NCBI RefSeq assembly: GCF_004216575.1
Contig: NZ_SGWW01000005.1
Coordinates: forward strand, 62,001-126,000
Origin: Microcella putealis
GTDB taxonomy: Bacteria; Actinomycetota; Actinomycetes; Actinomycetales; Microbacteriaceae
Length of the DNA: 64,000 nt
Reading direction: 5' to 3'
Part shown: positions 8,694-18,374 of the stretch, piece by piece
Position numbering within the stretch: the stretch's first letter is position 1
Layout: each line of letters starts with the position of its first letter
Translations under genes and position numbers: made by a program
The notes under the pieces: model-generated
The model's input: only the letters and a program-made list of their open reading frames with translations
Told to the model about the DNA's origin: nothing
Database searches by the model: none

Positions 8694-9797
8694 CTAGCCG
8701 ACGAACTCGTCACCCACCGCGCGGGGAACCCGCGGCAGGATGCGCGCCGTGATTTCATCGCCCAGCGTCCCGATGGCGTCGCCCCACTCCCGCACGGTCT
8801 GCTCGCCGTGCGCGCCCGTTCCGAACAGGGTCGCCGTCTGGCCGACGGTGAGGAGCGCATCCGGGTCGGCGACCGTGAGCTCGTCGCGATCGACATCGAC
8901 GATGGGGAAACGCACGCCATCGACCGTGACGCTCACGAGGCCTGCGGCGAGCCGGGGAATGCCGTCGCCGTAGCCTGCCTGCACGATGCCGACACGCCCC
9001 GCGCGCGCGTCGTCGGAGCGCACCCCCACGACCGGCGCGGTCAAGGTCATGACGGGCTCGAGCCCGATGTCGCGCGGGGTGACCCCGTCGAACGAGGGAA
9101 TGCCCCAGCAGTGCCCGCCCATGCGCACCATGTCGAGGCGCACATCGGCACGACGGAGCCCCGCCGAGCTGGCGGCGAGGTGCCGTTCGATGCGAGTGAG
9201 CCCCGCCGCGCGCGCGAGCTCCACGCCGCGCTCGAAGCGGCGCAGGGCCTCGGTGTCGTCGTCTTCCGAGGCTTCGGCGATGTGCGTCCACACGCCGCGG
9301 GCCACGGCGAGGCCGTCGGCTTCGGCACGCGCCACGGCGTCGACCAGCGCGGGCCACTCCTCGGCCGTCGCGCCGTTACGGCGTAGACCCGTGTCGAGCT
9401 TGAGATGAAGGTGAGCGACCGCGTCGTGATCCCCCGCGGCACGACGCCGGCGGGTCGCGTCGAGCGCGCGCTCGAGTTCGCTCAGCCGCGAGATGCCGAG
9501 GTCGATGCGTGCGGCGATCGCCTCGTCGAACTGCTGCTCGGGCGCGTACAGCCAGGCGAGCACGCGCACCTCGGGCGGCACCCCGGCCGCGCGCAGCCGC
9601 AGGGCGGTCGCGAGGTCAAGAGCACCGAGGTCGGTGATGCCGTGCTGCTGCGCCACGCGGGCGACCGTGAGCGCTCCGTGCCCGTACGCGTCGGCCTTCA
9701 CGACGACCATGAGGCGAGCGGGGCTGACGGTCGCGCGCAGGTGGTCGATATTGCGCCCGAGCGCGCCGGTCGAGATGTGCGCGCGAAGGCCCGGCAT
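8694..9797 (-). CDS. alr: Alanine-racemase-like, catalytic barrel intact, C-terminal domain eroded
   Basis: A 367-residue fold-type III PLP enzyme, expected to interconvert L- and D-alanine (or a related amino acid) for peptidoglycan. The barrel is intact: the PLP lysine is in VVKADAYGHG (K34), the LKLDTGL lysine is at about 133, the THIAEA histidine at about 172, and the DMVR arginine at about 225. The C-terminal domain keeps GYGDG (Tyr about 276). It lacks the usual VSYG loop, and the GRVxMD segment is replaced by a VDVDRDE stretch, so the methionine that normally enters the partner active site is gone. The gene overlaps the preceding alr-like gene (TGATG) and ends the rpoD-murT-gatD run. 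The product may need the upstream paralogue. A GTG at 9800 is an alternative start. Confidence 0.85.
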   Translation of the reverse strand: MPGLRAHISTGALGRNIDHLRATVSPARLMVVVKADAYGHGALTVARVAQQHGITDLGALDLATALRLRAAGVPPEVRVLAWLYAPEQQFDEAIAARIDLGISRLSELERALDATRRRRAAGDHDAVAHLHLKLDTGLRRNGATAEEWPALVDAVARAEADGLAVARGVWTHIAEASEDDDTEALRRFERGVELARAAGLTRIERHLAASSAGLRRADVRLDMVRMGGHCWGIPSFDGVTPRDIGLEPVMTLTAPVVGVRSDDARAGRVGIVQAGYGDGIPRLAAGLVSVTVDGVRFPIVDVDRDELTVADPDALLTVGQTATLFGTGAHGEQTVREWGDAIGTLGDEITARILPRVPRAVGDEFVG

Positions 9798-10762
9798 CAC
9801 GAGGGCTCTCCGACGGCGCTGCGCCGCGGCCGCGCCGTGAGTCGGGTGGCGAGCTCGGCGCTGTGGGTACCGAGCCGTCGGGCGGCGTCAGCGATGTCGG
9901 GAGCGCCGGTGCGCGCATCCCCCCATACGACGACGCGGTCACCGACGGTGACCGACGCGTCGGCGCCGACGTCGAGCACGAAGGCGTCCATGGCGACGCG
10001 CCCGGCGATGGTGCGGGTCATGTTGCCCACCCGGGCGTCGAGAGTGTTGCCCGCGGCGCGGTCGAGACCGTCCGCGTAGCCGAGGCTCACGAGGGCGAGG
10101 GTCGTCGAGTCGGACGTGCGGTAGCGGTAGCCGTACGACACGCCCTCGTCGGCACCGACCGACTTGAGGCCGACCACGGGAGCCCAGAGGGTCATGACCG
10201 GCTCGGCCTCATTCAGCGGCAAGGATGGCGCGTCGCCGGCGTCGAGACCGAAAACGGCGGCGCCGAGAACGAGCGCGGGGTCGACGACGAGCAGCTCACT
10301 GCCGGCATCGCTCGCCGCCGACCGGAGCACCGACAGCTCGCCGCGGGTGATTCCCGGGGTGCCGCGGCCAGAATCGAGCACAACTGCGAGCGGGTTCGCG
10401 CCCTCGCTCAGCGCATTCTGTGCGCCCGCGAGGCTGCGATGGGCGATGAGCACCCCGGCATCGGCGAGCTCGGTCGCGGCGGCGTCCCCGAGGGGGTCAG
10501 CGCAGACGACGGTGAGCGACGCGTTCGCGGCGACGAGGGCGAGTACCTCCGTGACGCGCGGGACGAGCGCGTGCGTGCATCCGTGTGTGGCGGCAATCGG
10601 CGCGACGCGCTGAGCGCCGCAGCCGAATGCGTCGGCACCGAGGTCGATGATGCGCGGCGCATCCGACGGGAGCGCCGCGACGGCGCGCTCGACGTTGCGG
10701 GCCAGCGCCGAGACATCGATCGCAACCTCGCGAAACGCCGGCGCGGCCTCGCCGGTGGTCAC
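9797..10762 (-). CDS. Alanine racemase paralogue without PLP lysine, C-terminal domain intact
   Basis: A 321-residue alanine-racemase-family protein, about 50 residues shorter than usual. The C-terminal domain is canonical: EGVSYGYRY near 206, SLGYADG with Tyr229, and GRVAMDAFVLDV with Met258. The barrel is degenerate. The VVKADAYGHG site reads IDLGADAFGCG, so the PLP lysine is Gly42. The DTGMGRLG site reads DSGRGTPG. The histidine, Asn-Ser and Arg active-site segments are deleted or replaced. It cannot be a self-sufficient PLP racemase. It begins GTG, overlaps gatD by 4 nt (GTGA) and overlaps the next alr-like gene, so the two racemase-like proteins are made in tandem. A heterodimer partner role is my inference. 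Confidence 0.85.
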   Translation of the reverse strand: MTTGEAAPAFREVAIDVSALARNVERAVAALPSDAPRIIDLGADAFGCGAQRVAPIAATHGCTHALVPRVTEVLALVAANASLTVVCADPLGDAAATELADAGVLIAHRSLAGAQNALSEGANPLAVVLDSGRGTPGITRGELSVLRSAASDAGSELLVVDPALVLGAAVFGLDAGDAPSLPLNEAEPVMTLWAPVVGLKSVGADEGVSYGYRYRTSDSTTLALVSLGYADGLDRAAGNTLDARVGNMTRTIAGRVAMDAFVLDVGADASVTVGDRVVVWGDARTGAPDIADAARRLGTHSAELATRLTARPRRSAVGEPS

Positions 10763-11505
10763 GCGCGGTCGAGGCTCACGCGAGCGAGCCGCGCGAGGTG
10801 CTGGCGGGCACCCCGGGCGACCGCGTCGATGCGATCGTGGTCGGCGGTGCGGGTGTACTCGGCGCCCTGTCGCGCAAAGGCATCGCGCAACAGCACGTCC
10901 GCGAGCAGCGGGTTCATGGCGAGAGCCGGCCCGTGCATGTGGGTGCCGATCACGACGCCCGCGCGATACCCCTCCGTCGAGCCGTCGTTGCCCACCCCGC
11001 GCACGACGGTGCCGAGGGGCGCGGCGTCGGCGTCCAGGTGAACGCGCGCCGCGTGGTTTTCGACACCGATGAGGCGGCCCTCGGCACTGTCGACGGTGAA
11101 CTCGTCGGTGACGATCTGGCGATCGCTCGGCTCGGTCGTCACGGGAAAGATCGCGGCACCGCGCAGCTCGGAGCCGTCGCGATGGCGCACCGAGCGCCCC
11201 AGCAGGTGGAAACCCGCGTTGACGGCAAACACCGCGGCGCCGCCCTCGATCGCGGCCGTGAGCGGCGCAGTCAGCCCGGGCAGCGACGCGGCGATCGCGC
11301 GCTGCGCCGATGCCGGACCGGTTCCGACCGTGATGATGTCGGCATTCGCGGGGATGCTCTCCCCCGGCTCGACGCGCGTCACCGTCACCGCCGCGCCGGC
11401 GAGCGTTGCGCGCCGGTCGAGAACGGCAATGTTGCCCATGTCGCCGTTCAGCATCAGGTGTCCCGGAAACAGCTCGACGAGGTGGATGGTCGGGTTATCG
11501 GTCAC
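10759..11505 (-). CDS. gatD: GatD-like glutamine amidotransferase without catalytic cysteine
   Basis: A 248-residue member of the CobB/CobQ-type class I glutaminase family that partners MurT. In Staphylococcus and Streptococcus, GatD takes ammonia from glutamine for amidation of D-Glu in lipid II. The fold is recognisable: YGDIGN-like NGDMGN near 20, ENHAAR near 149, and a C-terminal GTHMHGPALAMNP with the usual catalytic His (H191). The nucleophile motif CGxYQ reads VNAGFH, so Cys is Asn96. The GGGGQD-like substrate loop reads GTGPAS. Glutaminase activity is therefore very unlikely. It starts GTG and overlaps murT by GTGA. It may be a structural partner or carry a different substrate. Confidence 0.85.
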   Translation of the reverse strand: MTDNPTIHLVELFPGHLMLNGDMGNIAVLDRRATLAGAAVTVTRVEPGESIPANADIITVGTGPASAQRAIAASLPGLTAPLTAAIEGGAAVFAVNAGFHLLGRSVRHRDGSELRGAAIFPVTTEPSDRQIVTDEFTVDSAEGRLIGVENHAARVHLDADAAPLGTVVRGVGNDGSTEGYRAGVVIGTHMHGPALAMNPLLADVLLRDAFARQGAEYTRTADHDRIDAVARGARQHLARLARVSLDRA

Positions 11506-12794
11506 GCGGCACCCGCCTCGAGGTCGCGGTAGCCGAGATAACGGCGCACGAGAATCATCTGGTCGTAATCGAGAATCAGCGTGTGGCGACCCGACGCCGG
11601 CCTGGGCCCGTCCAGCAGAGACTGCACGGCCTTCTCCACGTCGGTCTCGGTGCGCTCATACGGGATGCCGGCGTACTCGAGGCGCAGCGCCAGGAAGACG
11701 GCTTTCGGCCCCGAGAGGCACTCGACGCGCTCGATGATCGACAGGTCAGCGGCGTACAGCCAGCTGGGGTCGCGGCTGTGCTCGTCAAACGCCATGAGAA
11801 CCGAGTCGGGCGTCGCGGTAAAGCCATCGAGGTTCATCTGCAGACTGGCGAGGCTCTTCATCAAGACGATCTCGACCTCGCGGTCGCCGACCGTGATCAA
11901 CTCGCCGCGCCCGTAGACCGTCTTCATGCTGCCGAGCGCCGCGACGGCCGTGTCGACCGAAAAGTCGTCGCCGAACGCTGCCTCGGACACGGCGATCGCC
12001 GCGGCCGCGTCGACGGCGTTGTGCAACCCCCGCGCCGAGAGCGTGAGGTCGTGGGAGTCGTCGTGCACGCGCAGAGTGACCTCCGCGCCCTCGGAACGCA
12101 TCACCTCGACCGCGACCGGACGGTCGACAGCCACCGTGCCGGCAGCCTCGGCGTCGTAGTTGCGCGCGAGAACCTGACCGTGCTTGGCGGCACCCAAAAC
12201 CGAGTCCGCCACGCCGAACCAGACGACGTCGCGGCCCTCATCGGCGATCAGCCGGTCGCCGAGCGCGCCGAGAAACGCGTCGTCACGGTTGAGCACGAGC
12301 GTGCCGTCGATCTGCCGGGCAATGCGGTCGAACATGCCGGCGACTCGGTCGGGCTCGAAGAGCCGGTAGATCTGGTCGATCTGCACGTTCAGCATCACCC
12401 CGGCGCGCGGCTTGAGCGCTCGGCAAATGACCTCGCCGTACGCCTCGTCAACCTCGACCACGCCGATGTCGAAGGGCAAGCGACCCGTCAGAGTCAGGCT
12501 GCCGAGGAGCGACGACGCGACGCCCTGGGGCATGTTCGCGCCCGTCGGGTTGGTGAAGACCCGATCGCCGTGCGCGGAGACGATGCCGGTGACCATGTTG
12601 GTCGTCGTCGACTTGCCGTTCGACCCGAGCACGACAATGACGCCGTGCTCGAGTTGAGCGGTTGCTCGAGCAATGAAGTCGGGCATGAGCTTCAGCACGA
12701 CATACCCGGGGAAGGCCGAGCCGCCGCCGCGCAGACGCGCCGCCACCCGCAGGAACTTGCCCAGCAGGGTGACGAGAATGAGGGATGCGCGCAT
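11502..12794 (-). CDS. murT: MurT-like Mur ligase (DUF1727) without zinc ribbon
   Basis: A 430-residue Mur-ligase-family protein with C-terminal DUF1727. Canonical MurT activates the D-Glu alpha-carboxyl of lipid II with ATP. The P-loop GSNGKSTTTN (K61), VVEVDEAYGE (about 113-122) and NRDDAFLG (about 170) are present. The central-domain Cys4 zinc ribbon usual for MurT is absent; the protein has no CxxC at all. The KNPAG-like motif reads KSLAS, and the DUF1727 segment reads FDEHSRDPSWLYAADL. ATP-dependent ligase activity remains plausible, but the amine donor and partner surface have changed. It begins 5 nt after the rpoD stop and overlaps gatD by 4 nt. Confidence 0.85.
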   Translation of the reverse strand: MRASLILVTLLGKFLRVAARLRGGGSAFPGYVVLKLMPDFIARATAQLEHGVIVVLGSNGKSTTTNMVTGIVSAHGDRVFTNPTGANMPQGVASSLLGSLTLTGRLPFDIGVVEVDEAYGEVICRALKPRAGVMLNVQIDQIYRLFEPDRVAGMFDRIARQIDGTLVLNRDDAFLGALGDRLIADEGRDVVWFGVADSVLGAAKHGQVLARNYDAEAAGTVAVDRPVAVEVMRSEGAEVTLRVHDDSHDLTLSARGLHNAVDAAAAIAVSEAAFGDDFSVDTAVAALGSMKTVYGRGELITVGDREVEIVLMKSLASLQMNLDGFTATPDSVLMAFDEHSRDPSWLYAADLSIIERVECLSGPKAVFLALRLEYAGIPYERTETDVEKAVQSLLDGPRPASGRHTLILDYDQMILVRRYLGYRDLEAGAA

Positions 12795-12799
12795 CCGGC

Positions 12800-14185
<1,386 letters not shown>

Positions 14186-14344
14186 GGGCCCCTACTTCCG
14201 CATCATCCGGGCAGTACAACGACCCATGTCAAGTCCCCGCGTTGATTGGCGATGCTCGGGGGCTTCGCACAGCGGGCGACCGACCGGGTCGCGAACCTCC
14301 ATTATTGCACGGATGCTCGGCTCGGCCGACCAGGACCGTTTCGT

Positions 14345-15259
14345 CTACTCGTCGTCTGCGCGGCGGCGGTGCGCCAGAAACTTTTCGAGCTCGGCGGCGA
14401 TGGAATCGGCGCTCGGCACCTCGCCGTCGTCGCCCGTGAGGGGCGAGCGGACGGCGTTCTCCTCCATATAAGAATCGTGCCGTTCTTCCAGCGTTCCGAC
14501 GAGGCGCTGCAGCTCGCTGTTGCCCTCGACCTGGTCGTCGACCTTGGCGAGAAACTCGCGGCCTTCTTCGCGCAGGCGGTCGGTCGGCAAGAGCAGGCCT
14601 GTCGCGGCCGTGATGCTCTCGAGTGCAGCGACAGCGGCCGCGGGGTACTCGGTGTCGCCGAGGTAGTGAGGGATGAGGAGCACGAAGCCCGCCACGGGGT
14701 GCCCCGCCGACTGCAGCTTGTATTCGAGCAGGTGCATGGCGTTGCCGGGCACCTGCGTCTGCGGCCGCCAGATCGAGTGCGCGTCAATGAGCTCGTCGCG
14801 GTTCCCGCTCACCGTTGCGCCGATGGCTCGCGTGTGCGGCACCGGCATCGGGATGGCGTTGATCCACGTGGTCGTCGACACCTCGAATCGCTCGACCACC
14901 TCGACGACGGCGTCGGTGAAGCCCTCCCATCGGAAGTCGGGCTCGTATCCGGTCATGAGGAGGAAAGGGGCACCGAGTTCATCGCGAGCAAGACGGATCG
15001 CGAGCTCAGGACGGCGGTACTCGGTGAACCGCGTTTCGTCGAAAAAGAGAACGGGACGCCGGGCGCGGTAATCGAGCAGCGCATCCCCATCGAATTCCAC
15101 CAGGACATCGGCGTCGAGCACATCGACGAGGTATTCCGTGACCTGCTGCACCGCGCCCCCAGCGTCGGTGAAGCCGGTGATGGCGGCAACCAGAGGGAGA
15201 CCGCGTGGCACGCCCGACTCGGGTTCGCGCAGGCGGTACAGATCCGATGGGTGAGCCAT
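14345..15259 (-). CDS. PAC2 family protein (proteasome-assembly-chaperone-like)
   Basis: A 304-residue actinobacterial PAC2-family protein, an alpha/beta fold related to archaeal and eukaryotic proteasome assembly chaperones; the bacterial function is not established. The signature begins early with VAAITGFTDAGGAV (about residues 24-37), then LVEFDGDALLDYRARRP (about 53-69). The centre has MTGYEPDFRWEGF. The C-terminal ~100 residues are helical and charged. No membrane segment is seen. ATG 15259 is preceded at 6 nt by TACGAT. It is divergent from the aminopeptidase gene. No proteasome genes are in this window. Confidence 0.85.
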   Translation of the reverse strand: MAHPSDLYRLREPESGVPRGLPLVAAITGFTDAGGAVQQVTEYLVDVLDADVLVEFDGDALLDYRARRPVLFFDETRFTEYRRPELAIRLARDELGAPFLLMTGYEPDFRWEGFTDAVVEVVERFEVSTTTWINAIPMPVPHTRAIGATVSGNRDELIDAHSIWRPQTQVPGNAMHLLEYKLQSAGHPVAGFVLLIPHYLGDTEYPAAAVAALESITAATGLLLPTDRLREEGREFLAKVDDQVEGNSELQRLVGTLEERHDSYMEENAVRSPLTGDDGEVPSADSIAAELEKFLAHRRRADDE

Positions 15260-15265
15260 GGCTCC

Positions 15266-15271
15266 ATCGTA
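15266..15271 (-). promoter_or_regulatory. -10 of leaderless PAC2 transcript
   Basis: TACGAT on the minus strand, 6 nt before the ATG at 15259, matches TANNNT-N6-RTG. Transcription would begin at or next to the start codon. Confidence 0.55.
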
Positions 15272-15333
15272 CGAGCGGTGACCATGGTGCCCGGTGAGCG
15301 CGGCGCGCGCCGAGAGCGAACACCCTGCGCGGT

Positions 15334-15339
15334 TAACAT
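15334..15339 (+). promoter_or_regulatory. -10 of leaderless pepA transcript
   Basis: TAACAT, exactly 6 nt before the ATG at 15346, with no Shine-Dalgarno sequence between them. It matches the actinobacterial leaderless pattern TANNNT-N6-ATG. Confidence 0.6.
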
Positions 15340-15345
15340 GGCCGG

Positions 15346-16836
15346 ATGCCTCTGCCTGAATTGACGTCGTCGTCCGCCGCCCTCTCCTCCCTCGAGGGCG
15401 ATGCCCTCATCGTGCTCGTCGCCCGCACAAACGAGGGGCTTGAGCCGCTCGGTGTCGACGGGGACGTCGCCGACGCGGTGCGCACGGCACTCACGGCGGT
15501 TGCCGCCACCGGTGCCGCAGAAGATGTGGTGCGCGTGCCGAGCCCCGCAGGGCTAAGCGCGCGCAGCATCGTCGCGGTGGGTACCGGTTCATCCGATCCC
15601 GACGCCGAGACCGTGCGCCGCGCCGCCGGAGCCGCCGCTCGCTCGCTCACCACCGCCACCAGCGCGGTTCTCGCGCCGCCGTCCGCAGCGCTGCTCGAGG
15701 CGGCCGTGGAAGGTGCGCTGATGGGCGCGTACCGCTACCTCGCGGAGGGCCTCAGCGCCAAGGCTGATGCCGGCCTGCAGCGCCTCGTCGTCGCCACCGA
15801 TGAGGCAGACGCGGGTGACGCGCTGACCCGGGCGCACGTCTCGGCGGATGCCGTCGCGACGGTCCGCGACCTCGTCACGACGCCCCCGCACGCCCTCTAC
15901 CCCGCCACCTTCGCCGAGCGCGCCGTTGCCCTCGCCGAGGGACTCCCCCTCGAGGTCGAGATTCTCGACGAGGACGCCCTCGCCGCCGGCGGCTTTGGAG
16001 GCATCCTCGGTGTCGGTCAGGGCTCGTCACGCCCCCCTCGCCTCGTGATCGTTCGCTACAACGCCCACACGGAGCTGCCGCACCTCGCTCTCGTCGGCAA
16101 GGGAATCACCTTCGACTCGGGCGGGCTCTCGCTGAAGCCTGCAGCCGCCATGGTCGGCATGAAGTACGACATGACGGGAGCGGCGACCACGCTCGCCGCC
16201 ACCGTCGCCGCCGCGAAGTTGGGCTTGCCCGTGCGCATCACCGCGTGGCTCTGCCTGGCCGAGAACATGCCGAGCGCCACCGCCACCCGACCGAACGACG
16301 TGCTGACGATTCGGGGCGGCCGCACCGTCGAGGTGTTGAACACCGACGCCGAAGGACGCCTGGTCATGGCTGATGGCCTGGTGGCCGCGAGCGAAGAGCA
16401 GCCCGACGCCATCGTCGACGTGGCGACGCTCACCGGCGCGGCGCGCGTCGCCCTCGGAGAGCGATACGCCGGTCTCATGGGTGACGACGAGTTGGTCGGT
16501 GCCGTCCAGCGCGCGGCGGAGGCCACCGGGGAGTTGGTCTGGCCGATGCCCCTGCCCGCCGAACTGCGCAGCTTGCTCGCGACGGACGTCGCCGACATCG
16601 CCAACGCCAAGCCGGGCAACACGGCTGCCGGGATGCTGCTCGCCGGCGTCTTCCTGCAGGAATTCGTGGGCCGCCGCTCGGACGAGCCGGATGCTCCGCG
16701 TATCCCGTGGGCGCACCTCGACATCGCGGGCCCCGCGAACAATTCCGGTGGCGCGTTTGGGTACACCCCGAAGGGCTCTTCAGGAGTCGCGACGCGCCTC
16801 CTGATCGCACTCGCAGCTGGGCTCGGCGCAGAGTAG
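15346..16836 (+). CDS. pepA: Leucyl aminopeptidase (M17)
   Basis: A 496-residue M17 cytosolic aminopeptidase that removes N-terminal residues from peptides using two metal ions. The catalytic C-terminal domain has LVGKGITFDSGG near residue 249 (first Lys and Asp ligands), MKYDMTGA near 270, and the signature NTDAEGRL near 334 with metal-binding Asp and Glu and the active-site Arg. ATLTGA and GNTAAGM follow. The N-terminal ~170 residues form the variable domain. ATG 15346 is supported by the -10 element 6 nt upstream. The next gene, lpdA, is co-directional about 107 bp downstream. Confidence 0.93.
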   Translation: MPLPELTSSSAALSSLEGDALIVLVARTNEGLEPLGVDGDVADAVRTALTAVAATGAAEDVVRVPSPAGLSARSIVAVGTGSSDPDAETVRRAAGAAARSLTTATSAVLAPPSAALLEAAVEGALMGAYRYLAEGLSAKADAGLQRLVVATDEADAGDALTRAHVSADAVATVRDLVTTPPHALYPATFAERAVALAEGLPLEVEILDEDALAAGGFGGILGVGQGSSRPPRLVIVRYNAHTELPHLALVGKGITFDSGGLSLKPAAAMVGMKYDMTGAATTLAATVAAAKLGLPVRITAWLCLAENMPSATATRPNDVLTIRGGRTVEVLNTDAEGRLVMADGLVAASEEQPDAIVDVATLTGAARVALGERYAGLMGDDELVGAVQRAAEATGELVWPMPLPAELRSLLATDVADIANAKPGNTAAGMLLAGVFLQEFVGRRSDEPDAPRIPWAHLDIAGPANNSGGAFGYTPKGSSGVATRLLIALAAGLGAE

Positions 16837-16943
16837 TAGGCTGGTCGATCGGCGCGACCACCCGCGTACGATCCCCCCGGCCGGCCCGACATCCCGGCGC
16901 CGGCCTCCGCTCGACTGCCAGACCGATGAGGGAGCAACTGCCG

Positions 16944-18317
16944 GTGACCGAACACAACTTCGACCTCGTGATCCTCGGAGCCGGAAGCGGTGGCTATGCC
17001 GCGGCTCTTCGTGCCAGCCAGCTGGGAATGACCGTGGGGCTGATCGAAAAGAGCAAGGTCGGTGGCACCTGCCTGCACGTCGGCTGCATCCCGACGAAGG
17101 CGCTGCTCCACGCGGCCGAGGTCGCCGACGCCGCACGCGACTCGGCCAAGTTCGGAGTTCGCGCCACGCTCGACGGCATCGACGTGCCTGCCGTCATCCA
17201 GTACCGCGAGAGCGTGGTGTCGAGTAAGCACAAGGGCCTGCAGGGGCTCATCAAGGCCCGCGGCATCACCACGATCGAGGGCGAAGGTCGCTTGACCTCA
17301 CCGACGACCGTGCAGGTCGGCGAGCACACCATCACCGGCAAGAACGTCATCTTGGCAACCGGTTCGTTCCCCCGCACGCTCCCCGGTCTCGAAATCGGTG
17401 GCCGCGTGATCACGAGCGAGCAGGCGCTGCAGCTCGACTACGTCCCGAACAAAGTCGCCATTCTCGGCGGCGGCGTGATCGGTGTGGAGTTCGCGAGCGT
17501 CTGGCGGTCGTTCGGGTCCGAGGTCACCATCATCGAGGGCCTCCCGCACCTCGTTCCCGCAGAGGACGAGTCGATCTCGAAGCAGTTCGAGCGCGCCTAC
17601 CGCAAGCGCGGCATCGAGTTCAGCCTGGGTGTCAAGTTCCAGAGCGTGACCCAGAGCGAGCAGGGCGTCGTCGTGACCCTCGAAGACGGCAAGACGATCG
17701 AGGCTGACCTCCTGCTCGTCGCCGTGGGTCGTGGCCCCGCGACCGCGGGCCTCGGCTTCGAAGAGGTCGGCGTCGAGATGGATCGCGGCTTTGTCCTCAC
17801 CGACGAGCGTCTGCGCACGAACATCCCGGGCGTCTGGGCCGTGGGCGACATCGTGCCGGGGCTGCAGCTCGCGCACCGCGGCTTCCAGCACGGCATCTTC
17901 GTCGCCGAAGAGATTGCGGGCCTGAACCCCGTCGTCATCAGCGACACGAACATCCCGAAGGTCACCTACTCCGAGCCCGAGGTCGCGTCCGTCGGCCTCA
18001 GCGAGAAGAAGGCCAAAGAGCAGTACGGCGACGACGCGGTGAAGACGTACGACTACAACCTCGCCGGCAACGGCAAGAGCCACATTCTCGAAACCGCCGG
18101 CTCGATCAAGGTCATCCGCGTGGTCGACGGCCCGGTCGTGGGTGTGCACATGATCGGCGCACGCGTCGGCGAACTGATCGGCGAAGCGCAGCTGGCCGTG
18201 AACTGGGATGCGCACCCCGAAGATGTCGCTCCGCTCCTGCACGCGCACCCCACGCAGCACGAGGCCCTGGGCGAGGCTTTCCTGGCTCTGGCCGGTAAGC
18301 CCCTGCACGCGATCTGA
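16944..18317 (+). CDS. lpdA: Dihydrolipoyl dehydrogenase (E3)
   Basis: A 457-residue flavoprotein that re-oxidises dihydrolipoamide on E2 subunits with NAD+. FAD-binding LGAGSGGYAAAL (about residues 10-21), the redox disulfide in GGTCLHVGCIPTK (about 39-51), the NAD-binding LGGGVIGVE (about 176-184), and the C-terminal HAHPTQHE with catalytic His-Glu near 437 are all present. I chose GTG 16944, which gives the usual MTEHNFDLV start and has GAGGGAG upstream; an in-frame ATG at 16926 would add six residues. sucB follows after 57 bp, so this E3 probably serves the 2-oxoglutarate dehydrogenase complex. Its lipoyl partner is encoded alongside. Confidence 0.94.
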   Translation: MTEHNFDLVILGAGSGGYAAALRASQLGMTVGLIEKSKVGGTCLHVGCIPTKALLHAAEVADAARDSAKFGVRATLDGIDVPAVIQYRESVVSSKHKGLQGLIKARGITTIEGEGRLTSPTTVQVGEHTITGKNVILATGSFPRTLPGLEIGGRVITSEQALQLDYVPNKVAILGGGVIGVEFASVWRSFGSEVTIIEGLPHLVPAEDESISKQFERAYRKRGIEFSLGVKFQSVTQSEQGVVVTLEDGKTIEADLLLVAVGRGPATAGLGFEEVGVEMDRGFVLTDERLRTNIPGVWAVGDIVPGLQLAHRGFQHGIFVAEEIAGLNPVVISDTNIPKVTYSEPEVASVGLSEKKAKEQYGDDAVKTYDYNLAGNGKSHILETAGSIKVIRVVDGPVVGVHMIGARVGELIGEAQLAVNWDAHPEDVAPLLHAHPTQHEALGEAFLALAGKPLHAI

Positions 18318-18331
18318 CACCCGGCCAGGAC

Positions 18332-18337
18332 TAGGCT
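18332..18337 (+). promoter_or_regulatory. Possible -10 of sucB
   Basis: TAGGCT lies 37 nt before the sucB ATG, in the lpdA-sucB gap, and could give sucB its own short-leader transcript. The sucB ribosome-binding site AAGGAG follows. Read-through from lpdA remains possible. Confidence 0.35.
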
Positions 18338-18374
18338 GGATTAAACCCACAAGGTTCATGAAGGAGCACCACTG

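Noticed and set aside
10759-11505. Sequencing error as the cause of the missing GatD cysteine
   Set aside because: Neighbouring motif residues have changed too (GFH for GYQ, GTGPAS for GGGGQD), and MurT changed in parallel, so this is real divergence.
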